Shown: positions 8,731-18,374, counted from the first letter of the stretch. The stretch: 61,504 nucleotides of DNA from Chloroflexota bacterium (GCA_019247515.1 JAFAOS010000126.1:1-61504); one strand, 5' to 3'. Notes: generated by a model not told the origin, from the sequence alone. Numbers and translations: made by a program.

Positions 8731-9873
8731 GTGGCCGCCAGCTTTCGAAGTGCCGCCAATTCTTCTCTGAAGAGGAGCAGACTTTTTCAGCAACCCACGC
8801 GCGGGTTCGTGCAGTGGATCGAGACGCTGCGACGCAATGAACTGTACGACGCCGAAAGCACCGTGCCGGACTCCGATGAAGAAGCGGTGCGGCTGATGAC
8901 GGTCCACGGCTCGAAGGGACTCGAGTTTCCAATTGTGATCTTGAGCGGCCTGGGTGGTGGTGGCCGCCCGAGTGACGGAGTGGAGGTACTGCCGGACCGC
9001 CTGACCGCGCTGGCGGAGGGCGTGCGGTTGCTGTATGTGGCGGCGACACGCGCACGTGAACACCTGGTGCTGTGTCTGTTCCACAGCACGAAGTACGGCA
9101 AAGGCTCGCATGCCGCGGCGATCTATCAGCGCCTGCCAGAACTGGGGGCGGCGCGGCCAGTCGACATTTCCCTCGCGGACCTGGAGCTGCAGGCAGCGGT
9201 TGGGATCCAGCCGCGTGCAGAGTGTCCGATCGTGCGGACCCCCGCGGAGCAGGAGGCGGACGAAGCCGCGTGGCTGCAGCGCCGCGCCTCCGCGCTGGCA
9301 ACGCTGGGCGTCAGGCAACATGCCACGCCGAGCGGGCTCGCACACACAAGGCTGCCGGCTGACGCTGACTCTGATGCTGTGGAGAGCCCGCATGACGCCA
9401 GTGACACGGAGGTCTCGCCAGCGCGGTCGCGACCACCCCGAGCGGCGACGGGCCTTGGCCTGGCCGTGCACGCCGTGCTGCAATGGCTCGACCTGAAGTC
9501 GCTCGCCAACCTCGAGGCGCTGGCCGCCTGGAGCTCCCAGGAGTACGCCCTGGACTCAACCTCCAGCTCAGAGGTCGCCAGATTGGCTCGAAACGCCGTC
9601 GAGAGCGCCCCGGTCCGCGAAGCCGTATCCGCCGCGCGGTACTGGCGCGAGGTGCCGCTCAGCGTGGTCATGGACGGCGTGCTGATCGACGGCACCATCG
9701 AGCGCGCCGCCAGCTACCGCTTCCAAGGGCGCACCTACGCCGAAGCCGTGAGACGCACCACCGCCCGGCGCGTTGAGCGCGTGCACTTCGTCTTCGCCGC
9801 CGCCCACGCTGATTCGGCAGTCGTGATCACCGAAACGGACGTGTCGGCGTGTGAAACAATGCGCCGGCCATGA
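8731..9873 (+). pseudogene. Remnant of a UvrD/AddA-type helicase-nuclease (5' missing, nuclease core deleted)
   Basis: The 380-residue frame begins inside a UvrD-like helicase. It contains only the late helicase motifs: EEAVRLMTVHGSKGLEFP (motif V region) and VRLLYVAATRAREHLVL (motif VI). Walker A and the first helicase half are absent. The C-terminus resembles the start and end of a RecB-type PD-(D/E)XK nuclease (MDGVLIDGTIE, then FQGRTYAEAVRRTTARRVERVHFVF), but the middle with the catalytic Asp and the D-Y-K triad is missing. Full-length relatives exceed 1000 residues. I infer a truncated, non-functional relic. It ends overlapping the start of the next gene. Confidence 0.75.
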
Positions 9874-11255
9874 CTGGTCTGGACCGCGCTGCCTTGCTCG
9901 AGGCCGCTGGCTATGTCGACCGCTGGATCGCCTATCGCCGCCAGCAACGTGATGTGCCGGGCCTGGTGGTCGCCATCCGCCACGCCGACGAGCTCGTCTT
10001 ATGCCAGGGCTACGGCCACGCCCACCTCGATCCGCCCAGCGCCATGACGCCTGAGCACGTCTTTCGCGTCGCGTCGCACTCCAAGATGTTTACCGCCACG
10101 GCGATCATGCAACTGGTCGAGCAGGGCAAGTTGCGGCTCGACGACCGCGCAGCCGCGTACGTCAGCTGGTTCAAGTCGGACGTTACTCTTCGCCAGCTCC
10201 TGAATCACGCCGGCGGCGTGATCCGCGACGGGCTCGACGCTGACTTCTGGCGCGTCGAGCAGCCCTTTCCGGATGTCGCCACGCTGCGCGCGCTGGCGCC
10301 CGACGCCAGTATTCTGCCGCCCAATTCGAGCTTCAAGTACAGCAACATCGGCTTCGGCCTGCTCGGGCAGGTCATCGAAGCGGTAAGCGGCACGCCCTAC
10401 AACCAGTTCGTCCAGGAGCACATCGTTCGCCGTCTCGGACTGGCCAGCACCGGCCCCGAGCTCGTCCGCGACGTCCTCGAGCAATGCGTGACGGGCTATA
10501 CGGGCAAAGTGCTCGGGGTGCCGCGCCGGGGGGTGCCCACCATCAACACGCGCGCACTGTCGCCCGCGACCGGCTTCTACTCGACGGCGGAAGACCTGTG
10601 CCGCTTCGCAGCGGCGCACTGGTTTGGCGACGAAACGCTGCTGAGCGACGCCGCCAAGCGCGAAATGCAGCACGCGGCGTGGACGATCGAACAGTCCGAA
10701 GAGCGCTACGGGCTCGGTTTTATCGCCGAGCGCATCGGCGAACGGGAGACGGTCGGCCACAGCGGCGGGTTTCCGGGCCAGTCGACGCGCACGCTCTTCG
10801 ATCCGATCGACCGGCTCGTGGTCGTGGTCCTGGTCAACACCAGCGGCGAGGATGGCCGCGCTGGGCCGCTGGCCGCCGAGGTCGTGCGTTGCATCGATTT
10901 CGCGCAGCGCTGGCCGGGTGGTTCGAGCTCGGACCTGGCGCGCTACACGGGTCGGTTTGCCAACGTTGGCGGCGCGGTCGACATCGTGGCGTTCGGCGGG
11001 AAGTTGTTTGGACTGGCGTCGGAATCTGATAGCCCTTCGAAATTCGCCTGGGAGCTCGAGGTTATCGATGCGGACCGACTGCGTATCACGAAGTGCGGCG
11101 GTTTTGGCTATCCCGGCGAATCCATCCTTTACGAGCGCGACGCCGGCGGTGACATCCAGCGCATCATCACGGGTGGCGTCAGCATGTATCCCGAACCAAT
11201 TTTTCGCCAGCGCTATGCCACCGAGCCCCACTGGCGGCCGGCCGCGTTTGCGTGA
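9870..11255 (+). CDS. Serine hydrolase of the class C beta-lactamase / DD-peptidase family
   Basis: The protein has 461 residues. Nucleophile motif SxxK is present as S69-H-S-K72. The tyrosine motif YSN lies near residue 157 (KYSNIGFGLLGQVIEAV), and the third motif appears as HSGG in VGHSGGFPGQSTRTLFD near 297. There is no obvious signal peptide, so it may be a cytoplasmic esterase-like member. The last ~110 residues form a separate beta-rich domain seen in many relatives. The start overlaps the end of the helicase relic. The substrate cannot be deduced; the family includes esterases, D-aminopeptidases and beta-lactamases. Confidence 0.88.
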   Translation: MTGLDRAALLEAAGYVDRWIAYRRQQRDVPGLVVAIRHADELVLCQGYGHAHLDPPSAMTPEHVFRVASHSKMFTATAIMQLVEQGKLRLDDRAAAYVSWFKSDVTLRQLLNHAGGVIRDGLDADFWRVEQPFPDVATLRALAPDASILPPNSSFKYSNIGFGLLGQVIEAVSGTPYNQFVQEHIVRRLGLASTGPELVRDVLEQCVTGYTGKVLGVPRRGVPTINTRALSPATGFYSTAEDLCRFAAAHWFGDETLLSDAAKREMQHAAWTIEQSEERYGLGFIAERIGERETVGHSGGFPGQSTRTLFDPIDRLVVVVLVNTSGEDGRAGPLAAEVVRCIDFAQRWPGGSSSDLARYTGRFANVGGAVDIVAFGGKLFGLASESDSPSKFAWELEVIDADRLRITKCGGFGYPGESILYERDAGGDIQRIITGGVSMYPEPIFRQRYATEPHWRPAAFA

Positions 11256-11259
11256 TCTG

Positions 11260-13281
11260 CTAGCCGCCGGGCCCAACCAGCACGCGAATGAGTGGACCAG
11301 GGGAGGTTGAAGGATCGAGTGGGTTACGCTCCCTCGCCGTCTGGACGAAGCGGTCCGCGTCCGACTGCAGCATCAGACCTTCCGCAACGCGCGCCTCGCA
11401 TGTTGCCCGCACCGCCTCGACGTATGCCTCATGGCTCGGATAGCGCTCCTCGATCGAGGGCCGCGGGTCGCCGTTCGCGAGCCGCTCCGCACGCGTCCGC
11501 GCAAACGGGACGAAGCACCCGGTGTTCCAGAACTGGTCACCTTCGGCATACCCCTTTTTGCGGAGAGACCAGCCATTATACGTGCCCAGCGGCACCTCGA
11601 CATCCGGATAGCGCAACCCCGCCAGCGTGTTGCCGTCACCGTCCACTTGCGGCACCCGAATCGGGTATTCCAGGTCGGCCACCGGTTTGGGCGGAAATTC
11701 GCTGATGATCCCGTGGGTGTCAAACTCCGGACCATAATCGTGCCGCGGCAACCGGCTGGCGTCCTTCGGCAAGTTGAGGCCAGGGATTTGTGGATAGCGC
11801 GCCAGCGCGTCGCCTGGTTGTACGAGCGTTCGTTCCGCAGCGCGCGGCAGCAGCGAGAGGGGCGGCGCCACGCCGTCGGTCGCCCAGCGGTCGAGCAACA
11901 CCAGCGCGGCTCGGCGGTAAGGCGCCGCCGACATGTCGTTCGCGCTCACCTGACCGATCCAGATCGGATCGTCGACCGGGCGGGCCATGTGCGGCGTACC
12001 AGTCAGGTGATACATGCGCGTGTTCTCGGGCAACTCCACGTCGCTGCCGTCGCGACAGTCCGTATGCGTCAGCGAGACGTGGCGGACCCAGTAGTCACCC
12101 TCGGTGTGGGTGTGAATTACGAGTGGGTCTGTCGCCGGACGCTTCCACAAGCCGTCCCGTTTGTCGCTGAACGGATCGGGGATGGTGGCGAACGTGAACG
12201 GATAGTACTCTGCCGGCCACTGGTGTTCCTCGTGTTGACGGGGATAGCGGCCTACTTGCGGGAACCGAATGTTATGCAGGAGCCGACCGCTGCCGGTATG
12301 CGTGTGGACGCCGTCGAAGATGCGCCGCCCGTCGGCGTCCTGGTTCCAACCCTCGTACACGTACTCCCGAATGACACGTCCGCTGAGCGAGACGCCAGTC
12401 GCGTACATCTTGTCGACGTGGCCAGCGAGCGGATTGCCCTGAACGCCGTATCTGAAAAAGGACATGAGGTCGCGGACGCCGAGAAACCCCAGACCCGTTA
12501 ATCGGGAACCTTCGGTCTCGTAGATCAGCTCGTAAATCCAGCCGGGTTTGAACCCAGCATGGATGTACAGGTCCACGTTCGACGGATTCACCACCAGCTG
12601 GCCATCGCGCATCTCGGCGCGAGCGAACTCCCACTCCGTGCGATCCAGCGCAACACGCGGCTCGGCTTCGTGCTCGCGCAGCGTGAGCGTGGCGGTGGAC
12701 GGGTCCAGGACGGGGTACGGCTGCACGTCCTCGCCGCGTTCGGCGCCAGCGCTCACGCCCATCGACAGAATGCCCGGGGCGATAGTGCTGAACTCCTGCC
12801 GGATTTTGCCGCGCAGCGGCTTCCCGTCGCGCAGGGCGAACGGCACGCGGGCGACCACGTTTTCGCCCCGATCGATCAGGTCACCCTGCCAGCCGGACCA
12901 GATCACGGTATAGCCCAGGTCCATCAGGAAGCCATCACCGGCGTACCCTGGCTTCGTCATGTCCGTACCGCGGCCGTAGTTGAAGGTGGTGATCGCCGCG
13001 CGGTTGCCTCGATTGGAGAACTCGTACAACACGCGGCGGTTGCCACGCGTCAATTCGACGGGCTTGACGATGTCCAGTGTCGCCGAGAACTCGACGCGGC
13101 CGTCGGCAGTGCGGGGTGCGAGATCGAGGTCGCAGACGAACGGCAGGCCTGGCTCGGCGGGATCAATCGCGAAGTGGACTGTGCCCGAGAGCCGCTCGTA
13201 GGGACCCGTGCTTCCGAACGACAGTCCGCCAGCGAACGGCTCGCAGCGGGTGATGTCGAGGCGGAGCTGATTGCGAGGCAT
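11260..13281 (-). CDS. Abhydrolase_10-type alpha/beta hydrolase domain protein
   Basis: The protein has 673 residues from ATG 13281. It matches the large conserved family called alpha/beta hydrolase domain protein (Pfam Abhydrolase_10). Diagnostic stretches are GRVEFSATLDIVKPVELTRG near the start, YEFSNRGNRA, LGYTVIWSGWQGDL, LGFLGVRDLMSFFRYG and GVSLSGRVIREYVYEGWNQD, where the serine near the SxSG turn is the probable nucleophile. It ends with a typical LRYPDVEVPLGTYNGWSLR region. No signal peptide is evident. Physiological substrates of the family are poorly known; esterase or lactonase activity is likely. It is convergent with the beta-lactamase-like gene, with four bases between stops. Confidence 0.85.
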   Translation of the reverse strand: MPRNQLRLDITRCEPFAGGLSFGSTGPYERLSGTVHFAIDPAEPGLPFVCDLDLAPRTADGRVEFSATLDIVKPVELTRGNRRVLYEFSNRGNRAAITTFNYGRGTDMTKPGYAGDGFLMDLGYTVIWSGWQGDLIDRGENVVARVPFALRDGKPLRGKIRQEFSTIAPGILSMGVSAGAERGEDVQPYPVLDPSTATLTLREHEAEPRVALDRTEWEFARAEMRDGQLVVNPSNVDLYIHAGFKPGWIYELIYETEGSRLTGLGFLGVRDLMSFFRYGVQGNPLAGHVDKMYATGVSLSGRVIREYVYEGWNQDADGRRIFDGVHTHTGSGRLLHNIRFPQVGRYPRQHEEHQWPAEYYPFTFATIPDPFSDKRDGLWKRPATDPLVIHTHTEGDYWVRHVSLTHTDCRDGSDVELPENTRMYHLTGTPHMARPVDDPIWIGQVSANDMSAAPYRRAALVLLDRWATDGVAPPLSLLPRAAERTLVQPGDALARYPQIPGLNLPKDASRLPRHDYGPEFDTHGIISEFPPKPVADLEYPIRVPQVDGDGNTLAGLRYPDVEVPLGTYNGWSLRKKGYAEGDQFWNTGCFVPFARTRAERLANGDPRPSIEERYPSHEAYVEAVRATCEARVAEGLMLQSDADRFVQTARERNPLDPSTSPGPLIRVLVGPGG

Positions 13282-13369
13282 GCGGCCATGCTACTCCCGA
13301 CCGAAGTCGCGGAGCTGCTGGCGATGGCAGCCCCGCTGGAGTTGGAGTCAGCCCGCCCGGTCAGCAGAG

Positions 13370-14053
13370 CGGTGGTGGCGTGCGGATACAGCGCCTTGGC
13401 GGCAATTGCGTTTGCCTGATTGAGGTACGTCGCGCCGTTGGTCAGCTGATAACGGAGCACATTGGCGCCGATCATCACCCCCTGGTTGTAGCTCCACAGG
13501 TTGGTGTCGATGGATCCGTCGCTCCAGTCTCTCGATCATGGTTGGTCACGCCAAATCCGGAGCCTTGCTGGACCCAGAATATTCCGCCTGGGCAAACGTG
13601 AAAAGCTGCTTCGCCTGATCGAGTGAAGTCGTCAGGCCCATCCGGTACTGCTCGATGAGCGCAAGGGCAACCCACACATTGTCGTCGTGATACTTGTCGC
13701 CACCGCCCTGCGAGATCACGTACGAGTCGTACGCGGGCGGGCTCGCATGACGATCCCAGTAGTTCGCCAGCGCGTTGACTCGGCTCTGCACCGCGGAGGC
13801 ATAACTGGCATTGCCAACGAGATTGCGTGGCACGCCGGCCAGGGCCAGCGTACCGACGAGTGCCCGACTGAACTTCCAGAGGTACGAGTACTGGTTGCCG
13901 GTACTCCAGGGGTGGTCCGCGCGTTGGTGGCGCCCGCCGCCTCGACCACACCCTCGGCGGGTCCAAGAGCCGCCGCGACGCTCAGCCCAGTACGCTCGCC
14001 GCCAGTCCGGCCACGCGGACCAGTGCCGCGCGCCGAGTCAATCGATCGCCCAT
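13370..14053 (-). pseudogene. Decayed GH76-family (alpha-1,6-mannanase-like) glycoside hydrolase with several frameshifts
   Basis: GH76 signatures occur in order on the minus strand but in different frames. An ATG at 14053 gives MGDRLTRRAALVRVAGLAA, then a stop. A second frame continues GLSVAAALGPAEGVVEAAG. A third gives HPWSTGNQYSYLWKFSRALV through YHDDNVWVALALIEQYR to LFTFAQAE. Another frame carries CPGGIFWVQQGSGFGVTNHD, and a further one NLWSYNQGVMIGANVLRY. At least four frame changes over ~680 bases rule out an active product. The N-terminus looks like a secretion signal. GH76 enzymes are secreted endo-mannanases of about 350-400 residues, so the 3' part is also lost. The 3' boundary is approximate. 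Confidence 0.8.
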
Positions 14054-14121
14054 CCGTGACTATTCCCCGCGATATCCGATTCTGGTCGCCCGTTGAGACG
14101 GCGTCCGAGACGATATCAGAG

Positions 14122-14601
14122 TCAACCCGGGCAGCGCTCGACGTGGGACTCGAGCGAGCGCAGCAGCGCTTGCCACCATTCGGCCTCGCGCTGGAGGAAG
14201 GCGTCCAGCGGGAAGCCATGCCGCGCCGCGTGCTTCGGCGCAATCCTGTCCCAGCCGGTGTGCTCGACCACGACCCGCGTCTGGTCACCGACTGGCTCAA
14301 AGCGGATGTGGACCTCGGTCGACTGCTCGGGCGAGAAGCTGGCCGGACGCCATTGGAACGTCAGCTCGGTTGGCGGATTCCACACCATTATCCGCCCGAC
14401 CTCGTACTCACCGCCGCCAGCCTGCCGCTCCACCAGCCTGCCGCCGGGGCCCGGCTCGAACGCCATCCGACCCGGGCTGGCCGGAGTGAGCTGGAACAGC
14501 GCGTTCGGCCGCCACCACTGCCCAATCTCGTCCGTGAAGGCCGCGAAGGCGCGCTCGGGCGAGGCCGCCACCCGCAGCGCGACCAGCACGCGCGAAGCCA
14601 T
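14122..14601 (-). CDS. SRPBCC (AHSA1-like) protein
   Basis: This 159-residue protein starts at ATG 14601, seven bases after the ArsR-like stop. It fits the activator-of-Hsp90-homolog-like SRPBCC fold: VALRVAASPERAFAAFTDEI at the start, then WNPPTELTFQWRP and QTRVVVEHTGWDRI in the last strands and helix. These proteins bind hydrophobic ligands and are very often encoded directly after an ArsR repressor, as here. The ligand is unknown. Confidence 0.88.
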   Translation of the reverse strand: MASRVLVALRVAASPERAFAAFTDEIGQWWRPNALFQLTPASPGRMAFEPGPGGRLVERQAGGGEYEVGRIMVWNPPTELTFQWRPASFSPEQSTEVHIRFEPVGDQTRVVVEHTGWDRIAPKHAARHGFPLDAFLQREAEWWQALLRSLESHVERCPG

Positions 14602-14608
14602 GACCCGC

Positions 14609-14941
14609 TCAGCGGCCCTCGACGTGCTGCTTGAACGACGTGAGCTGCTCCGCCCACAGCGCTTCGGTCTCCTCGAGCCAGTCGCGCAGCTCGGCCATCG
14701 GTCCCGGCCGCAGCGAATAGATCCGCACGCGGGCGTCGAACTCGGGATGGCTCTCCTCCACCAGCCCACTCTCGCGCAGCACGCGCAGGTGGCGGCTCAT
14801 GGCCGGCGCCGGCAACCCGATCGCCTGGGCCAGGTCCCCGGCGCGCCGCGGGCCCTCGCGCAGCAGGTCGATCGCGCGGCGCCGGTCCGGGTCGGCCAGC
14901 GCCGCCAGGGTGCGGTCCAGGGCGACGCCGGATTGGCTCAC
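14609..14941 (-). CDS. ArsR-family winged-helix transcriptional regulator
   Basis: The protein has 110 residues from GTG 14941; its GTG overlaps the TGA of the VOC gene (GTGA), indicating translational coupling. The helix-turn-helix is clear: LAALADPDRRRAIDLLREG, then AGDLAQAIGLPAPAMSRHLR and VLRESGLVEES. It lacks the Cys metal sites of ArsR/SmtB sensors and belongs to the SRPBCC-associated subgroup. It probably represses its own operon; a 7-bp inverted repeat upstream of the VOC gene (15411-15436) is a candidate operator. Confidence 0.9.
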   Translation of the reverse strand: MSQSGVALDRTLAALADPDRRRAIDLLREGPRRAGDLAQAIGLPAPAMSRHLRVLRESGLVEESHPEFDARVRIYSLRPGPMAELRDWLEETEALWAEQLTSFKQHVEGR

Positions 14942-15387
14942 ACCCAACCGGTGATCTTGAGACCGCTGACGCGCTCGGCTTCCTCGCGGGACACTTCGCG
15001 GATGGTCTGGGAAAAGGTCCAGACGTGCCCTTCCGGGTCCCTGGCGCGGTACGTGCGCGCGCCGTAGAACTGGTCGGCGGGTTCCATGTCGATGGCGGCG
15101 CCGGCCTGACGGGCGCGCTCGCAATGTGCGTCCACGTCCGACTCGAGGTCCACGTGCACGTTGGCGGTGTTGGCTCCACCGATACTGGCTGGGCTCCGGG
15201 CCCACTCGGCCCACTCTGCGCCGACCATCACGCGCCCGTGGCCGGCGAGGCTCATCTCGGCGTGCATCATGGTCGGGTCTTCGGCGGGCGGCTCGATCAA
15301 CATGCTGACCTCGAACCCGAAGGCCGTGCCGAGCCAGGCCAGAGCGGCCATGGGGTCCTTGTAGAACACCGCGGGAGTGAACGCCAT
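14938..15387 (-). CDS. VOC (glyoxalase/bleomycin-resistance, PhnB-like) protein
   Basis: This 149-residue protein starts at ATG 15387 behind AGGAGAG. It has the paired beta-alpha-beta-beta-beta layout of the vicinal oxygen chelate fold: FYKDPMAALAWLGTAFGFE opens module one, and VDLESDVDAHCERARQAGA opens module two, ending with RDPEGHVWTFSQTI. It is the first gene of a VOC-ArsR-SRPBCC operon. Members include glyoxalase-like, resistance and unknown proteins; no specific substrate is indicated. Confidence 0.88.
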   Translation of the reverse strand: MAFTPAVFYKDPMAALAWLGTAFGFEVSMLIEPPAEDPTMMHAEMSLAGHGRVMVGAEWAEWARSPASIGGANTANVHVDLESDVDAHCERARQAGAAIDMEPADQFYGARTYRARDPEGHVWTFSQTIREVSREEAERVSGLKITGWV

Positions 15388-15410
15388 AGTGCTCTCCTCT
15401 TTCTTTCTAG

Positions 15411-15436
15411 AATATTTCTTTTGACAGGCAAATATT
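15411..15436. promoter_or_regulatory. Candidate operator: perfect 7-bp inverted repeat upstream of the VOC-ArsR-SRPBCC operon
   Basis: AATATTT at 15411-15417 is mirrored by AAATATT at 15430-15436 with a 12-bp spacer. The AT-rich site stands out in GC-rich DNA and ends about 24 bases upstream of the VOC start codon. Its size and position suit a dimeric winged-helix repressor, so the ArsR protein of this operon is the natural candidate. Confidence 0.45.
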
Positions 15437-15487
15437 ATCCGATCAGAGAATCTTTGCGCAAGCCTCCCTCGTCGGCAGCCAGCTCGC

Positions 15488-18292
15488 CTACTTCAGTCGC
15501 TCTGCGCGACGTCGGGCGGCCAGCAACTGTTGCGCTCTGGAGCTGGTCACAACCTCGCGCGGCGCCTCGACGGGGTGAGTAGCCATCGAAACGGGTGCGG
15601 GAAGCGGGCCGCCAGCTGCCTTCTTGGGAACTGGCGGTCGGGTGTCCACATAGCCCAGGCGTCTACGCACGCCAGCGTAGCCGCGACGCACTTCGAACCC
15701 CGACAGTCGGAGGCGGCGGACAGCGATGTCCGCGACGAAGGTCAGAATCGCGATCGCCAGCAGGTCCGGCCAGATTGGCCGCGGTGCGCCGGCCGCTGGC
15801 AAGTCGTGCCTGAGGGCGTCGTCCACGGTCACGATGCTTCGACCACCGGTGTCCGACGCGAGCGCGTCGAGCAGCATGGAATTGGTATCCAGGTCGCGGT
15901 ACTCCGGGGAATACGGCACGACGAATCCGCTCGATTGCGTCGACCGCGTGCCGTCCGACTCGTTCTCGGTCACCTCCAGGGTGTACACACCTTCTGACGG
16001 TGCGCGAAGGCTGGCCTGATACTCACCGGGAGCGGTCTGCGGCAGCGTAACCTGCTGCGACGTACCGTCCGGCTCCACAACCGCGGCCGACGTTGGCAGG
16101 AAATTCACGTACTGACGACCGCCGGCACTCTCCGCGTCGGTCACGGCGTGGAGCGTGATCGTCGCCTGATCGTTGTCGAGGCTCACCGTCACCTGACGAT
16201 TCGGATCCTCCGGGTTCCGAATCGTACGCTTGACGACCTGTGCCCAGAACGATCCAAACACGCCATTCGTGTCCTGGAGCCAGGGCGCGGACCAGGTATT
16301 GGAAACGTCGGACGTCCAGGCCATCACCGTTCCCAGTCCGTCCTGCCATTCCGCAAGCAGCGGGTCGGCAGACGGCGCCGCGAGCACGACGCTGCTCTGC
16401 GGCCGCGGCGTGGTCGCCACGTAGCCGCGCACCGCAGGCAGGCTCCGCGGTGCCGATCCGTCCAGATTTGCCAGGACAGGCTCCGAGCTTACTTCGACCG
16501 GCTGCGTATCTTGCTCCACAATCGCCGCGCGCTGGAGCTGCTGCGTCTCTTTCAGCACCAGCTGCGGCAGGTTGAATGGATCGCTGCCGTCGTAGTACGC
16601 GCCACCGCCCATCTGCGCGATCTGCTGCAACAATTGCGTATCCGCCTGGTTGCCAATTCCAATCGTGCTGATGCTGACGCTCGCCGCCGTCGCCTGTTGC
16701 ACGGCGGTCGTGTAATCGCCGCCGGGATTCTCGCCGTCGGTGATCAGGATGATGTGTTTGCTTTTGGCATCCACCTGCGCCAGCCCCTGGTCACCCATGA
16801 ACACGGCGTTCGCGTCCGTGTCGTCACCACCACCAGGCGACATCTGATCGACGGCGGCGGTGATCGCATCCATGTTGCTGGCTGGCGTCGGCTGAATGGC
16901 CCACGTCGAGTGGTCCTCGAGCGAGATCACGCCGATCTCGTCGGTGGGTCCCAGCGCCTGGGCCGCCGCCACCGCGGCCTGCCTGGCGAGGTCCATGATC
17001 GTCGTGCCGCCGACGTCCTGGCCCATCGACCCCGAGGTGTCGATCGCCAGAACCAGTCCAACGCTGGTCTGCGCCGACGATCCATGCAGGTCGGAGGTGA
17101 CCGGCAACAGGTCCTCCAGTGGCGTGCGCGCATAGCCACCCGGGCCAAATGCCTGGTCGCCGCCGGTCACGACCAGTCCACCGCCGTGTGACTGCACATA
17201 GTTCTTTAACGCGTCCACGCCACTGCCAGTGAACTGGTCAGCGGGTACGTTGACGAGCACGACGCTGGCGTAGTCGTTGAGCGTGTCTGTTTGAAACGGT
17301 CCCCGATCCGCGCTCGAGACATCCACTTGCAAGCCAGCCGCCTTCAGAGCGTCAACAAGATAAGAACCCGCCCCAGCGGTGCCTTCGACCACCAGCACAC
17401 GCGGCGGGCCGTCGACGATCACGTAGGCTCCGCCGGTTTTGTTCTCCGGCCGGGGATCCATATCCGCCTGCATGAGCACCTCGAGCACGTGCGCACCCTG
17501 GCGAAGTCCGTCCACCGGCAGAATGAAACGGTTTTCACCCTGGGCGAGCTGCACATCCTGCGAGCCGATCAGCTGCTCGTCGGCCAGGAGTGACAGGCTG
17601 GCTGGCATCGCCTGCGTCGCCCGCACCTGGACCGTGGCGGTAAAGCTGTCGCCCTGGTTCAGGTGCGATGGCGCGTCGAGCGCTTCGACCAGCGCCTGAG
17701 GGCCAGTGTCGGCGGTGAGGGCAATCGTGTCCAACTGGACGCCAGCCGCATGGGCCAGCGCCGCGGCTTGATCGGCCTGGCCGGCATTCGGGTTGCCATC
17801 CGAGATCAGAACCATGCGCCGCACCGCGTCCGGTGGCAGCATTCCCAGCCCGAGCTGGATGGCGCCGTCGATGTCAGTGCGCGAAGGCTGAAGCGTGCTG
17901 TCATCCGAGTAGAGCGGTGGCGTGGCGTCGGTTGACAGTGGTCGTTCCACCGTGGCGGTGCCGGCGAATCCGATGATCCCGATTTGATCATCCGGACCCT
18001 TGCGCGCCAGTGCCTGGGCAACCAGGTCCTCCTCTTGCGCGCGCTCCGCTGGCGTAATGCTGTCAGAACGATCGAGGAGCAGGACCACGCTCAAGTTGGT
18101 GGCGTTCAGTCGCAGCGTTGGACCACTGATCGCCGTCACCAGCAGGACAAGCGTCAACAAACGAAGGACCAGTGCCGCGTGTCGCCGAAAGCTCGGCAAG
18201 TACACACGGCTCGACCTCCACAGTATGAACACCAGCACGCAGCTGGGCGCCAGCAACGCGAGGAGGAACGGCTGATCAAAGCTGATTGCCAT
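15488..18292 (-). CDS. Membrane protein with two von Willebrand A domains and a GATase1-like domain
   Basis: The protein has about 934 residues from ATG 18292; an ATG at 18328 would add 12. Two membrane spans come first (~residues 8-25 and 35-60). A VWA domain follows with MIDAS-like DRSDS (~70-230). A middle part (~315-400) resembles a glutamine-amidotransferase fold without a catalytic Cys (VLVVEGTAGAGSYLVDALKA). A second VWA has a full MIDAS start, AIDTSGSMG, near residue 420, with LITDGENPGGD later. A final span lies near residue 845 (IWPDLLAIAILTFVADIAV), and the tail is basic. Such BatA/BatB-like proteins are thought to act in envelope complexes or with MoxR chaperones; no MoxR gene is visible here. 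Confidence 0.85.
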   Translation of the reverse strand: MAISFDQPFLLALLAPSCVLVFILWRSSRVYLPSFRRHAALVLRLLTLVLLVTAISGPTLRLNATNLSVVLLLDRSDSITPAERAQEEDLVAQALARKGPDDQIGIIGFAGTATVERPLSTDATPPLYSDDSTLQPSRTDIDGAIQLGLGMLPPDAVRRMVLISDGNPNAGQADQAAALAHAAGVQLDTIALTADTGPQALVEALDAPSHLNQGDSFTATVQVRATQAMPASLSLLADEQLIGSQDVQLAQGENRFILPVDGLRQGAHVLEVLMQADMDPRPENKTGGAYVIVDGPPRVLVVEGTAGAGSYLVDALKAAGLQVDVSSADRGPFQTDTLNDYASVVLVNVPADQFTGSGVDALKNYVQSHGGGLVVTGGDQAFGPGGYARTPLEDLLPVTSDLHGSSAQTSVGLVLAIDTSGSMGQDVGGTTIMDLARQAAVAAAQALGPTDEIGVISLEDHSTWAIQPTPASNMDAITAAVDQMSPGGGDDTDANAVFMGDQGLAQVDAKSKHIILITDGENPGGDYTTAVQQATAASVSISTIGIGNQADTQLLQQIAQMGGGAYYDGSDPFNLPQLVLKETQQLQRAAIVEQDTQPVEVSSEPVLANLDGSAPRSLPAVRGYVATTPRPQSSVVLAAPSADPLLAEWQDGLGTVMAWTSDVSNTWSAPWLQDTNGVFGSFWAQVVKRTIRNPEDPNRQVTVSLDNDQATITLHAVTDAESAGGRQYVNFLPTSAAVVEPDGTSQQVTLPQTAPGEYQASLRAPSEGVYTLEVTENESDGTRSTQSSGFVVPYSPEYRDLDTNSMLLDALASDTGGRSIVTVDDALRHDLPAAGAPRPIWPDLLAIAILTFVADIAVRRLRLSGFEVRRGYAGVRRRLGYVDTRPPVPKKAAGGPLPAPVSMATHPVEAPREVVTSSRAQQLLAARRRAERLK

Positions 18293-18374
18293 GTGGAGCA
18301 CCTGCTGCCGGCAGTATGACCGCGCCACACGACTCGTGTCGCGAAAAGTTGGGCGGCCCGGTTATGATCGATGG

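Noticed and set aside
7929..9483. Long N-terminal extension of the MalF-like permease and antisense ORFs opposite the MDMPI-like gene
   Set aside because: High GC keeps the antisense frame open; the good RBS at 7848 and family length place the start there.
8731..9873. Intact exonuclease or helicase gene
   Set aside because: Walker A, the first helicase half and the nuclease catalytic core are all missing.
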